DNA of 64,000 nucleotides from Cyclobacteriaceae bacterium (GTDB lineage: Bacteria; Bacteroidota; Bacteroidia; Cytophagales; Cyclobacteriaceae), in the NCBI GenBank assembly GCA_016787755.1, contig JAEUUA010000025.1:62001-126000 (forward strand), read 5' to 3'. Below, piece by piece: positions 1 to 8,728 of the stretch (positions are counted from its first letter, which is position 1; the number at the start of each line of letters is the position of its first letter). The notes beneath the pieces were generated by a model. The model saw only the letters and a list, made by a program, of their open reading frames with translations, was not told where the DNA came from and did no database searches. A program made the translations under genes and the position numbers.

Positions 1-158
1 AGTAGCAAGGTAATGGCCAAGTAAAGAAAAATGGAAACCTTACCCACATTTAAAACATTACGTTCTTGCATTATAATCCCGTAAAATTAAGAAGGGTATG
101 CTCTAATACCAATTGACAAAATGATAAAACAGTTCTGTTTTCATTCTTTATCAAAATG
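1..158. other. Left-edge non-coding stretch
   Basis: No reading frame of useful length enters from the left. Frame 1 reads seven codons before a stop at 22-24, which could be the very end of a truncated upstream gene but cannot be identified. The rest is AT-rich with no recognisable element. Confidence 0.5.
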
Positions 159-190
159 AAAAAAGGCAAGCAGTATTGCTTGCCTTTTTT
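159..190 (-). terminator. Bidirectional intrinsic terminator after susD
   Basis: A perfect 14-bp stem (159-172 pairing with 177-190) with the 4-base loop GTAT. The arms begin and end in runs of six A/T, so a T-tract follows the GC-containing stem on either strand. It lies 19 bases beyond the stop of the leftward SusD gene and most probably ends the SusC-SusD transcript. Confidence 0.9.
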
Positions 191-209
191 ATTATTTGAT
201 GATCAACCC

Positions 210-1844
210 TTAGTACCCAGGATTCTGAGTCAACTTAGCGTTTGCGTCAAGCTGTTGCTTAGGAATAGGAAACAATTGATACTTGGTTGAAGCATCAACG
301 CCCTTAAATCCATAAGCGGCTCCAAATTTTCCGAAACGGAGCATGTCCTGTCTGCGGGTCATTTCTGCAAACATTTCACGGCCTCGTTCAGCATATAATT
401 TATCTGCATCTAAGGTAACAAATGGATCCACTTTAGCTCTGGTTCGGATTTGATTCACCAGGGTAAGTGCTTCGGCATTTCCGTACCCATTCAATCTTGC
501 CAGTGCTTCGGCACGAATCAATAAAACATCGGCATAGCGAAACACAACAAAGTCGTTGCTCATGTTTGCAGTTCCGCCAATTTCAAATGCATATTTTCCT
601 ATGCGTGCTCCACCCTGTCGCCATGCGTTAGGTCCGAGTTCATTTATGCGAGGAGTAAAATTAAGGTTAATTCCATCCGGATCTGGCTGAGCCGATCCGG
701 GTCCCTCAAAAGCAGGATCTACTGCTTTATCTCCACTTGGCTTGTATTGAGGACCAACAACAAAGTTAGAAAGACGGGAATCTTGCGTACCCACATCATC
801 AGGAACACGATCGTTGTTTGCGTCAATTGCTAAACCCAACCAAACCGGACCTTGAGGCCCTGGATTTGTTACCGGATTGGAATACGAGTTGTAAAACTCT
901 TCAACCACAGAGTATCCATTCCATGGTTGGTCAGTCAGATTATATACCGTCTGACTTGCATAGTGCAACGTCATCATAGGCCAGTTAAAACCACCTGCAA
1001 AAACCTTATCATAAGGATATACAAAGATGTTTTCGTTCGATCCTGCATTGTTCACAGCAAAGTTATCTTTATAGGTGGCTTCCAAATTGTATTTGCCCCC
1101 ATCGATAATCGCTTTTGCATCATCAGCTGCCTTCTGATACTGTGCTGTTCCGGTATAAATCTGTGCATTCAAGTAAAGTTTTGCCCGGATCGTCAATGCA
1201 GCCCATCTTGTCATTCTTCCGTAAGTAGTTGCATCTTTAGCAGTTGGAAGCACCGGTATAACCGCATTGAGTTCTGACTCTATGAAATTGTATAATTCCT
1301 GACGCGATGAGGCACCTTTTACCTCTGTATCATTGAAGTCGGTAACAAGCGGACCTCTTCCAAATCCGTCCATAATCCAATAGTACCAGAGTGCGCGAAC
1401 CGCTCGCAATTCAGCGATGTATGCGTCAGCACTCGTATTGCCTTGAGCTTTCAGTTCTTGAAACTGTGCAAGCAAACGATTAGCTGTGCTTATACCACCG
1501 TAAAGCTGACCCCATGTGTTATTGAAAAATCCGTTGTCAGGCGTGAAAGTATGTAAGTGCAATTGTTGGAGCACGCCTCCATCAAACCAGTCACCCCCTT
1601 TTGTGGTAATGATCAATTCGTCTGAAACTAATTCGTTGGTCGACCAGAGGTTTGAATGATTACCCAAACCACCAAAACTTGAATAGGCAGCGCCCAAACC
1701 AGCGATCAATTCTTGATCTGTCTGAAAGAAGTTATCGGCCGTTACCTGATCAAATAATTCTTCATCCAGATTGGTACATGAGAATGTGAAGAAAGTCACA
1801 CTCACACCAATCATTCCTATTTTTCTTAAAAAATTTCTTTTCAT
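210..1844 (-). CDS. SusD/RagB-family outer-membrane lipoprotein
   Basis: A 544-residue glycan-binding SusD-like lipoprotein. It would sit on the cell surface as the lid of the SusC channel encoded just upstream. The N-terminus has a lipoprotein signal peptide ending FFTFSC, with Cys23 as the lipidated residue. A SusD-typical motif, RRQDMLRFGKF, lies near the C-terminus, and the protein ends in the family hallmark LTQNPGY. Length is normal for the family. It is 13 bases downstream of the SusC gene on the same strand and is followed by a strong terminator, so the two form a simple operon. The substrate cannot be read from sequence; the GH31 gene beyond the divergent regulator suggests an alpha-linked oligosaccharide (inference). 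Confidence 0.95.
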   Translation of the reverse strand: MKRNFLRKIGMIGVSVTFFTFSCTNLDEELFDQVTADNFFQTDQELIAGLGAAYSSFGGLGNHSNLWSTNELVSDELIITTKGGDWFDGGVLQQLHLHTFTPDNGFFNNTWGQLYGGISTANRLLAQFQELKAQGNTSADAYIAELRAVRALWYYWIMDGFGRGPLVTDFNDTEVKGASSRQELYNFIESELNAVIPVLPTAKDATTYGRMTRWAALTIRAKLYLNAQIYTGTAQYQKAADDAKAIIDGGKYNLEATYKDNFAVNNAGSNENIFVYPYDKVFAGGFNWPMMTLHYASQTVYNLTDQPWNGYSVVEEFYNSYSNPVTNPGPQGPVWLGLAIDANNDRVPDDVGTQDSRLSNFVVGPQYKPSGDKAVDPAFEGPGSAQPDPDGINLNFTPRINELGPNAWRQGGARIGKYAFEIGGTANMSNDFVVFRYADVLLIRAEALARLNGYGNAEALTLVNQIRTRAKVDPFVTLDADKLYAERGREMFAEMTRRQDMLRFGKFGAAYGFKGVDASTKYQLFPIPKQQLDANAKLTQNPGY

Positions 1845-1857
1845 AACTATGATTTAT

Positions 1858-4824
1858 TTAAAATCCAAGGTTTACACCAAATGTAAAGGTACGGGTAGTG
1901 AAATACGTTGACCTTCTTTCAATACCTGGCGCCAAGCCATCATCACTGTCAGTATCCTTATACCGAACCTCAGGATCAACCCCAGTATAATTTGTAATTG
2001 TGAACAGATTTTGTCCGGCAAGATAAACTCTGAAGTTTCGCACTGCAGCACCACTCTTCAAAGGAACATTATATCCAATTGACATATTATTCAAGCGAAT
2101 GAAATCAGCTTTCTCAACGTGAACGCTATTCACATTGGCCTTAGTCACTTTTGGATCATAAAATTTCGTGTTTACAATGTTCCAGTTGTTAATGGTGGTC
2201 GTTTCATTGTTCTCATAAAACGCACGGTAACTGTTTAACAATTCATGGCCAATGGCTCCATTCATAAAAATGTTCATATCGAAATTTTTATATGTGAAGC
2301 TGTTGTTAAATCCAAAGGTGGCAGCAGGCAAACCATTTCCAATAACCGCGCGATCGTTATCACTGGTTGGATCAATGGTTCCATCTCCGTTAATGTCTTT
2401 GAATTTGTAAGTACCATTTGCATTTACCCCATCATACACTGCGCCCCAGAGTTGACCCAATGGATCACCTTCTTTCACGCGAACCAATTGCACTGCACTT
2501 TGACCCGGTGCACCCATGGAAGAACGGTATAACACGCCAGTTTCAGCAAAGTTATATTGGTCATTCTTTAGGCTAACCACTTCTGTCTTGTAAGTACCGA
2601 TGTTACCACCTACTGTCCAAGAAAAATCAGCCTTCGTGATGGCTGCATAATTTAGGGCCAATTCAAAACCTGAGTTCTTAAGTTCACCAATGTTCACCTG
2701 AGTTTGTCCTACAAAATTGGGTGGCACTGGCACGTTTACAGGAAGAATCAAATCGCTGGTAGTTCTGTTATAATAATCAAACGTACCGGTAAGTTTGTTA
2801 TTCAACATGGCAAAATCGAAACCAAAGTCGATCTCAGCTTTAGTTTCCCACTTTAAATCAGGATTTGGATTCGTGCTAGGTCCATAACTTGGTCCGTAAG
2901 CGCCATTGTAAAAGAAATTACCGACTCTATTAAATGTTTGGAGCGAGATATATGAAGAGGCTGGTTGATTGCCGGTTACTCCATAACTGGCTCGTACCTT
3001 CAAGCTATTTACAGACGGAATATCTATTAGGTTACTTAGGGTAACACCTGCGCTTACCGCTGGGAAAAGACCCCACTTATTATTGGCTCCAAACCGAGAA
3101 GATCCTTCATACCGGGCGCTGGCAGAAACAAAATAATTCCCACCAATATTTACATTTGCCCGACCAAAGAAAGCAACCAATTTATTTGAATTTGCATAAC
3201 TAAATACATTCCCTAATCCATTGGCAAAGTCAAGCGCTGCTCCCATGTTATTATAAGTGAATGCATCGGTAAGGAAATTACCACCACTCATACCAAAACC
3301 TTCATTAAAGAAATCCTGATAAGAGTAACCTCCTAACAAGGCAAGATTAGCATTACCAAACGTCTTATCATAGTTCACCGTGGTTTCAAAAAGCTCGTTA
3401 ACTCGTTGGTCTGTAGACCTTCCAGCAAATCCAAGCCCGTTTCTACCACCAAACTTTGCCGACTTTTTATTGTAAAAACCATAGAAGTCAGATTCACGTT
3501 GTGCTGAATAGAACATCGAAAACCGCAATCCTTCTACTAAATCACTAAAATCATACTCCGCTCGAAGGCTGGCCAATTGGCGAGTCTCTTTCTTATCCCG
3601 CTCGTTTTGTTCAACAATCGAAAGCGGATTGAAGAAGTCAAAAATATCGCGCTCAGCATACCCGCCATAATTAGCTCCAGCGGTAGGGCTTGTCGTAGTA
3701 TTGTCATAAACAGGCATTGTCGGATTTGCCAAAATACCATAATTGAAAGAAGCGGCATTTCCTAACTGAGCATCCTTAGTGGTCGATGATAAGCTCATTG
3801 TAAAGGAGGCTCTGTCTTTAAGTGCTTTTTGCGTTACCGTTAAGCGACCGTTTAGTTGTTCGAATCCTGATTTTAAACCAACTCCATTTTGGTTACGCAC
3901 GTTTATTGAAGCGCGGTATGTAGTCTGGGATGTGCCTCCCGATAATGCAATGTTATGAACTTGAGCATTGCCCTGACGAGTTATTACTTTTAGCCAATCC
4001 GTACTTGCACCCAAATCAATATGACCAGGTACCTGACGATATTCAGCGGCACTCATTACATCGATGCTATTATTAACATTCTCTATTGCATATGAGCCGT
4101 TGTAGCTTACTTGCGCTGAGCCCTTCTTACCTGATTTAGTGGTTACTAAAATTACCCCACTTCCTCCCCGGCTACCATAAATAGCTGCTGCAGATCCATC
4201 TTTTAGAACATCGATAGAAAGTATATCATTAGGATCAACCGTACTTAGTGAGCCACCAATAATACCATCTATTACTACCAAAGGTTCTGCGTTGGCACCA
4301 ATCGTACCTACTCCACGAAGGCGAATGTTAAACCCACCATTTGGGTCACCCCCTGCGCGGGTAATGTTCAAACCGGCTACTTTACCCTGAAGTAATTGAA
4401 CAGGATCATTAACGGTACCTTTGTTAAAGTCTTCGGACTTGATACTAGTTACTGCACTAGTCAACTCCTTCTTTTCCTGCGTACCGTAACCTACTACCAC
4501 CACTTCACTTAAAGCAGTAACATCGGATTGCATGGAAGTGTTGATCACGCTTTGAGAACCTACGCTAACTTCCTGAGCTGTATAGCCCACAAAAGAAAAG
4601 ACAAGGGTTGCGTTGGCTCCAACACTAATTCGGTAGTTTCCATCCGCGTCAGACACCGTTCCATTGGCTGTGCCTTTTTCGAGAATGTTAACACCAGGAA
4701 TTCCTGAGCCGTCACCGGCATCCGTCACCTTACCTGAAACAGACTGCTGGGCGAAACTCACAAGAGTTCCAAAAACCAGAAGCACCGCCAGATACCTGCG
4801 AACAAACAGATAAAAATTGGTCAT
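1858..4824 (-). CDS. SusC/RagA-family TonB-dependent receptor
   Basis: A 988-residue outer-membrane transporter that imports oligosaccharides into the periplasm using TonB energy. Order: signal peptide ending VSFAQ; carboxypeptidase-D-like regulatory domain at about 27-105 (VSGKVTDAGDGSGIPGVNI); TonB-box/linker EVVVVGYGTQEKKELT at about 107-122; plug domain at about 120-235 containing the SusC-typical DVLKDGSAAAIYGSRGGSG; then the 22-strand beta-barrel ending in an aromatic residue (VNLGF). It is the first gene of the SusC-SusD pair and is read away from a LacI-type regulator. The LacI-like operator at 4992-5005 lies about 170 bases upstream of this start, consistent with substrate-controlled expression (inference). 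Length is usual for SusC proteins without extra N-terminal signalling domains. Confidence 0.96.
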   Translation of the reverse strand: MTNFYLFVRRYLAVLLVFGTLVSFAQQSVSGKVTDAGDGSGIPGVNILEKGTANGTVSDADGNYRISVGANATLVFSFVGYTAQEVSVGSQSVINTSMQSDVTALSEVVVVGYGTQEKKELTSAVTSIKSEDFNKGTVNDPVQLLQGKVAGLNITRAGGDPNGGFNIRLRGVGTIGANAEPLVVIDGIIGGSLSTVDPNDILSIDVLKDGSAAAIYGSRGGSGVILVTTKSGKKGSAQVSYNGSYAIENVNNSIDVMSAAEYRQVPGHIDLGASTDWLKVITRQGNAQVHNIALSGGTSQTTYRASINVRNQNGVGLKSGFEQLNGRLTVTQKALKDRASFTMSLSSTTKDAQLGNAASFNYGILANPTMPVYDNTTTSPTAGANYGGYAERDIFDFFNPLSIVEQNERDKKETRQLASLRAEYDFSDLVEGLRFSMFYSAQRESDFYGFYNKKSAKFGGRNGLGFAGRSTDQRVNELFETTVNYDKTFGNANLALLGGYSYQDFFNEGFGMSGGNFLTDAFTYNNMGAALDFANGLGNVFSYANSNKLVAFFGRANVNIGGNYFVSASARYEGSSRFGANNKWGLFPAVSAGVTLSNLIDIPSVNSLKVRASYGVTGNQPASSYISLQTFNRVGNFFYNGAYGPSYGPSTNPNPDLKWETKAEIDFGFDFAMLNNKLTGTFDYYNRTTSDLILPVNVPVPPNFVGQTQVNIGELKNSGFELALNYAAITKADFSWTVGGNIGTYKTEVVSLKNDQYNFAETGVLYRSSMGAPGQSAVQLVRVKEGDPLGQLWGAVYDGVNANGTYKFKDINGDGTIDPTSDNDRAVIGNGLPAATFGFNNSFTYKNFDMNIFMNGAIGHELLNSYRAFYENNETTTINNWNIVNTKFYDPKVTKANVNSVHVEKADFIRLNNMSIGYNVPLKSGAAVRNFRVYLAGQNLFTITNYTGVDPEVRYKDTDSDDGLAPGIERRSTYFTTRTFTFGVNLGF

Positions 4825-4991
4825 ACGTAATTGTTTAGGGTTTTAATTGTTGTTATTAAGTATACTTTGGAAATCAATTTGTTAATTGCAATGAATTAAA
4901 ACCATGATTTCTAATCCCAATATTACCGTGTTTTTGCAACTAAACCACTCCCCTGTTCTATTTTATTGCTTAAAATCTACGGAAACGGTGT

Positions 4992-5005
4992 CGCAACCGT
5001 TTGCG
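4992..5005. promoter_or_regulatory. LacI-family operator
   Basis: The 14-mer CGCAACCGTTTGCG has perfectly symmetric 5-bp arms (CGCAA/TTGCG) and a CG step near its centre, the usual form of LacI/GalR-family operators. A second overlapping symmetry is present: AAACGGT at 4983-4989 and ACCGTTT at 4996-5002. It lies in the divergent region between susC and the LacI-type gene, 44 bases before the latter's start. Autoregulation and control of the SusCD pair are inferred. Confidence 0.7.
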
Positions 5006-5048
5006 AATAGTATATTTTTACCTTTTTATACTAATTTCGACTCAACTT

Positions 5049-6098
5049 ATGAAGTTTAATCAAGTTACGATTAAAGACATTGCCCGAGAATTAGGCATCT
5101 CCCCCTCTACCGTTTCAAGAGCACTCAAAGATCATCCTGATATTAGTGTATCCACCAAAAAGGCCGTCAATGAATTAGCAGAAAAGCTTAATTATCAGCC
5201 TAACATTGTTGCCCTGAACTTACGCCAAAAAAAGACTAATACCATAGGCGTTATTATTCCTGAGATTGTTCACTTCTTCTTCTCAACCGTGATCAGCGGA
5301 ATTGAAGATGTTGCCTATACAGCGGGATATAATGTTATTCTTGCCCAGTCCAACGAATCGTATCAACGAGAAATCACTGATATGAAGGCGTTGTTTAATA
5401 GCCGCGTGGATGGGATGTTGCTTTCCATTTCCAGAGAGACCATAAATTTCGACCACATCGAATCGATCATTTCTAAAGGTGTTCCCATCGTGTTTTATGA
5501 CCGGATGTACAATAGTCCTAACAGTAGCAAGGTAATTGTAGATGACTATGCAGGCGCTAAAGAAGCCGTAAATCACTTAATTCAACAAGGATGTAAAAAG
5601 ATTGCACATATAAATGGATCGCCCAATTTGATTATCAGTATCGATCGATTTCGCGGATATACTGATGCGCTGGCGGAAAACAAAATTGAGCATGACGAAG
5701 ATCTTATTGTGAATTGTCAATCAGGCACCTTTGAAGAAGGCAAGCGCGCAACAAACAAACTACTTTCTCAAAAAAATATTCCTGATGCAATTTTTGCGGG
5801 GAATGATCCCATGGCCATGGGCGCCATGATGGCCATCAAGGAGAAAGGATTAAAGATCCCTCAAGACGTTGCCATTGTTGGTTTCAGTAATTGGTTCTTT
5901 GGTGAATTGATGGATCCTTCGCTGACTACCGTTGATCAACCGGGTTTCGAAATGGGGCAAGAAGCTGCCAGGCTGCTCATCCGACAAATCGAAATGAAGG
6001 ACAAAGAGGATTTTGATCCTCAACCGGAAACAAAAATTCTGAAGACCAGATTGATAATCCGGAATTCGTCCCTTAAAAAAGACCTAAAGAAAAAGTAG
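5049..6098 (+). CDS. LacI-family transcriptional regulator
   Basis: A 349-residue repressor/activator of the LacI/GalR family. It has an N-terminal helix-turn-helix (VTIKDIARELGISPSTVSRALKDHP, residues about 5-29), a hinge helix around residue 50-58, and a periplasmic-binding-protein-like effector domain from NTIGVIIPEIVHFFFS onward with the family motif IFAGNDPMAMGAM. I chose the ATG at 5049: an in-frame TTG 16 codons earlier would place the start inside the operator and add a hydrophobic segment unlike this family. It stands between a divergent SusCD pair and the GH31/MFS/esterase genes, so it is probably the local sugar-responsive regulator. A half-operator-like GCAAACGATT begins at its own stop codon, upstream of the GH31 gene. 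Confidence 0.93.
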   Translation: MKFNQVTIKDIARELGISPSTVSRALKDHPDISVSTKKAVNELAEKLNYQPNIVALNLRQKKTNTIGVIIPEIVHFFFSTVISGIEDVAYTAGYNVILAQSNESYQREITDMKALFNSRVDGMLLSISRETINFDHIESIISKGVPIVFYDRMYNSPNSSKVIVDDYAGAKEAVNHLIQQGCKKIAHINGSPNLIISIDRFRGYTDALAENKIEHDEDLIVNCQSGTFEEGKRATNKLLSQKNIPDAIFAGNDPMAMGAMMAIKEKGLKIPQDVAIVGFSNWFFGELMDPSLTTVDQPGFEMGQEAARLLIRQIEMKDKEDFDPQPETKILKTRLIIRNSSLKKDLKKK

Positions 6099-6188
6099 CA
6101 AACGATTCCAATTCTTTTGGAGCACTTTTAGTATGTGAAATCAGTTGAATTAGTTTTACTTTAAGCGTTTAACTTATCAATTGATCTA

Positions 6189-8594
6189 ATGGCAGCTACA
6201 ATTAACTCGGTCACCAGCAAAAGTCTGGGTACCCTTATCCACTTTGAGAAAACGACCAACGGAATTTACGGGTCCACTTCTTTGGGAAAATTCAAAATAT
6301 GTCTCTTCACAGATTCCATTTTTCAAATCAGCATTACGCGAGATGATCAATTCGAGAATTTCTCGTACGCTGTAATTGCAAAACCTTCAACAATAATATT
6401 CGAAGTAATTGACAATGAAAAATCCATTCTAATCAAGACAGCGTCCACTCAGCTTTTGATTTCAAAAAATCACGTGCGGTTTTCATTTCAAACATTGGAT
6501 GGAAAGATTATTAATGAAGATGATTCTTTCGGCACTTCCTGGATTGGCGATCAGGTAACGACTTATAAAAAATTACAACCCAACGAACGATTTATTGGTC
6601 TGGGTGAAAAAACGGGTGGCCTTGATCGAAAAGGTTCTGCCTATCAAAATTGGACTACCGATGCCTATGGATATGGAAATGGTGCCGATCCGCTATACTG
6701 CTCCACCCCTTTCTATATTGGCGTTCACAATCAATTGCAGTACGGAATATATTTTGATAACTCGTACAAAACATTTTTCAACTTCGGAGCCTCCAATAAT
6801 AGGTACTCGAGTTTCTCAGCCGATGCCGGAGAAATGAATTACTATTTCATTCACGGAAATTCAGTAGCTGAAATAATTAAAGACTATACACACCTCACCG
6901 GTCGCATGGAAATGCCACCCGTATGGAGTATTGGGTACCAACAATGCCGCTATAGTTATTATCCCGATAAGGAAATCTACACACTAGCCAACACATTTAG
7001 AGAAAAGGATATTCCTGCCGATGTGATTGTATTGGATATCCATTATATGGACAAGTATAAAATCTTTACGTGGGATCCAAAAAACTTTCCAAATCCAAAA
7101 GAGTTGATTTCTTCCTTACGGGAACAAGGCTTTCATGTGGTTGTCATGTGCGATCCGGGTATCAAAGTAGAGCCGGGATATGATGCCTACGATGATGGTG
7201 TTAAGCAAAATGTTTTTATAAAATATCCCGATGGAGAAAATTATCAAGGGCAGGTGTGGCCGGGCTGGTGCCACTTCCCCGACTTTACAAACCCAACAAC
7301 ACGGGAGTGGTGGGCAACCAAATTTAAAGACTATGTAAACCTTGGCATAGATGGGTTTTGGAATGACATGAATGAAATTGCTACATGGGGTCATTCATTA
7401 CCTGAAAATCTTGAATTTGATTTTGAAGGTAATAAAGCAACTACTCGCAGAGGCCGCAACCTGTTTGGATTTCAAATGGCACGCAGCACCTATGAAGGCA
7501 CCAAGAAATTATTAAAAGGAAAACGTCCTTTCAACTTAACCCGCTCAGGTTTCTCAGGCATCCAGAGATACTCGGCTGTGTGGACCGGAGACAACGTTTC
7601 GTATGATGAGCACATGTTATTGGGTGTTCGTTTGGTTAATAGCATGGGGCTAACCGGTATTGCGTTTGCCGGGTATGATGCCGGGGGTTTTGTAGGCGAT
7701 GCGAACACCAAACTTTTTGCCCGTTGGATTTCCATTGCCTCTCTGTCGCCATTCTTTCGCGCGCATACCATGATAAATACTCGGGATAGCGAGCCATGGT
7801 CGTATGGCGAAGAGGTTGAAAGCATCTGCAGAAACTATATCAAGTTTCGCTATCAGTTAATGCCTTACATCTATTCCCTTTTTTATGATGCTTCACAAAC
7901 GGGAATGCCCGTGCAACGATCACTTGCCATAAACCATGCACACGATTACCGAATCTACGATGGCAAGTATTACAATCAATATTTATTTGGACCCAGCATT
8001 TTAGTAGCCCCGGTTGAAAGCAATAAAGAACTTCTCAAAATATTCTTCCCGGAAGGGGAATGGGTTGATGTGTATACAGGAAAAATCTGGGCAGGCAATC
8101 AGGAAACAATTGTTGAGTCGCCTATCCATAAACTACCTGTGTTTATAAGGTCTGGAAGTGTGTTGCCAATGCAAGCTTCAGCAGCCAACACAAGTATTAA
8201 ACAGGAAGAACTTGCACTGCATATCTATTGCGGAAATAATTCAAGTGAGTTTCTGCTTTATCAGGATGATGGTGATACATTCGATTATCAATCCGGGAAA
8301 AGTTCAAAACGATTGATTCAAATGAATGGCGTTGAAAATAAAGTAACTATTTCAGCAAGTGAAGGTGACTTCACATCTTCTTATAAGAAAATCAAGATTG
8401 TTCTTCATGGTTCCAGTGCGGAAAAAATTTCGTTCAATGGAAAAACACTCGTATTATCTCACCAGGTTCATTCCTTCTTTGCTCCGTTAGAGAAATACGA
8501 TCCCATAAACGAGCCTGACTCAATGGGTGAAGAAAATGTTAAAATCGCTTTCGCTGAATACACTTCAGAAAAGATTGAATTGAGTTGGAGTTGA
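6189..8594 (+). CDS. Glycoside hydrolase family 31 (alpha-glucosidase/alpha-xylosidase type)
   Basis: An 801-residue GH31 enzyme that cleaves terminal alpha-linked sugars by a retaining mechanism. The catalytic nucleophile is Asp393 in DGFWNDMNE, and the acid/base is Asp468 in WTGDNVSYDEH. Upstream are the N-terminal beta-sandwich with GLGEKTGGLDRKG (about 137-149) and the barrel start WSIGYQQCRYSYYPD. C-terminal beta domains follow, with PVFIRSGSVLPM and YQDDGDTFDY. No signal peptide is evident, so a cytoplasmic location is likely, acting on oligosaccharide imported by the MFS transporter downstream. Alpha-glucosidase is the more likely activity, but GH31 also includes alpha-xylosidases and sequence alone does not settle it. 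Confidence 0.95.
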   Translation: MAATINSVTSKSLGTLIHFEKTTNGIYGSTSLGKFKICLFTDSIFQISITRDDQFENFSYAVIAKPSTIIFEVIDNEKSILIKTASTQLLISKNHVRFSFQTLDGKIINEDDSFGTSWIGDQVTTYKKLQPNERFIGLGEKTGGLDRKGSAYQNWTTDAYGYGNGADPLYCSTPFYIGVHNQLQYGIYFDNSYKTFFNFGASNNRYSSFSADAGEMNYYFIHGNSVAEIIKDYTHLTGRMEMPPVWSIGYQQCRYSYYPDKEIYTLANTFREKDIPADVIVLDIHYMDKYKIFTWDPKNFPNPKELISSLREQGFHVVVMCDPGIKVEPGYDAYDDGVKQNVFIKYPDGENYQGQVWPGWCHFPDFTNPTTREWWATKFKDYVNLGIDGFWNDMNEIATWGHSLPENLEFDFEGNKATTRRGRNLFGFQMARSTYEGTKKLLKGKRPFNLTRSGFSGIQRYSAVWTGDNVSYDEHMLLGVRLVNSMGLTGIAFAGYDAGGFVGDANTKLFARWISIASLSPFFRAHTMINTRDSEPWSYGEEVESICRNYIKFRYQLMPYIYSLFYDASQTGMPVQRSLAINHAHDYRIYDGKYYNQYLFGPSILVAPVESNKELLKIFFPEGEWVDVYTGKIWAGNQETIVESPIHKLPVFIRSGSVLPMQASAANTSIKQEELALHIYCGNNSSEFLLYQDDGDTFDYQSGKSSKRLIQMNGVENKVTISASEGDFTSSYKKIKIVLHGSSAEKISFNGKTLVLSHQVHSFFAPLEKYDPINEPDSMGEENVKIAFAEYTSEKIELSWS

Positions 8595-8602
8595 GCGAAT
8601 AT

Positions 8603-8684
8603 ACTAGATACTAGATACTAGATACTAGACACTAGATACTGGACGGATGGAACCTATTTCCAGCCTCAAGAATCGAGTATCCAA
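8603..8684. repeat. Heptanucleotide repeat element (copy 1)
   Basis: Six tandem 7-bp units occupy 8603-8644: actagat three times, actagac, actagat, then actggac. About 27 bases later, 8671-8683 read atcgagtatccaa, which is the same heptad pattern in the opposite orientation (ttggat-actcgat). The element follows the GH31 stop codon directly. Related heptad inverted repeats occur near 26.2 kb and 63.4 kb. Confidence 0.85.
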
Positions 8685-8728
8685 TTTCTGCTATCTTGCA
8701 TTAGTAACCTGATTAACTATCACCCTGC

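Noticed and set aside
1..24. End of a truncated gene at the left edge
   Set aside because: Only seven codons are visible before a stop in frame 1; too short to support a call.
852..1277. Rightward frame of 141 codons inside the first susD
   Set aside because: Antisense to a well-supported SusD gene; composition rich in Cys and Ile without domain features.
8603..8644. CRISPR-like tandem array
   Set aside because: The repeat unit is 7 bp with no spacers and there are no cas genes; it is a simple tandem/inverted heptad element.
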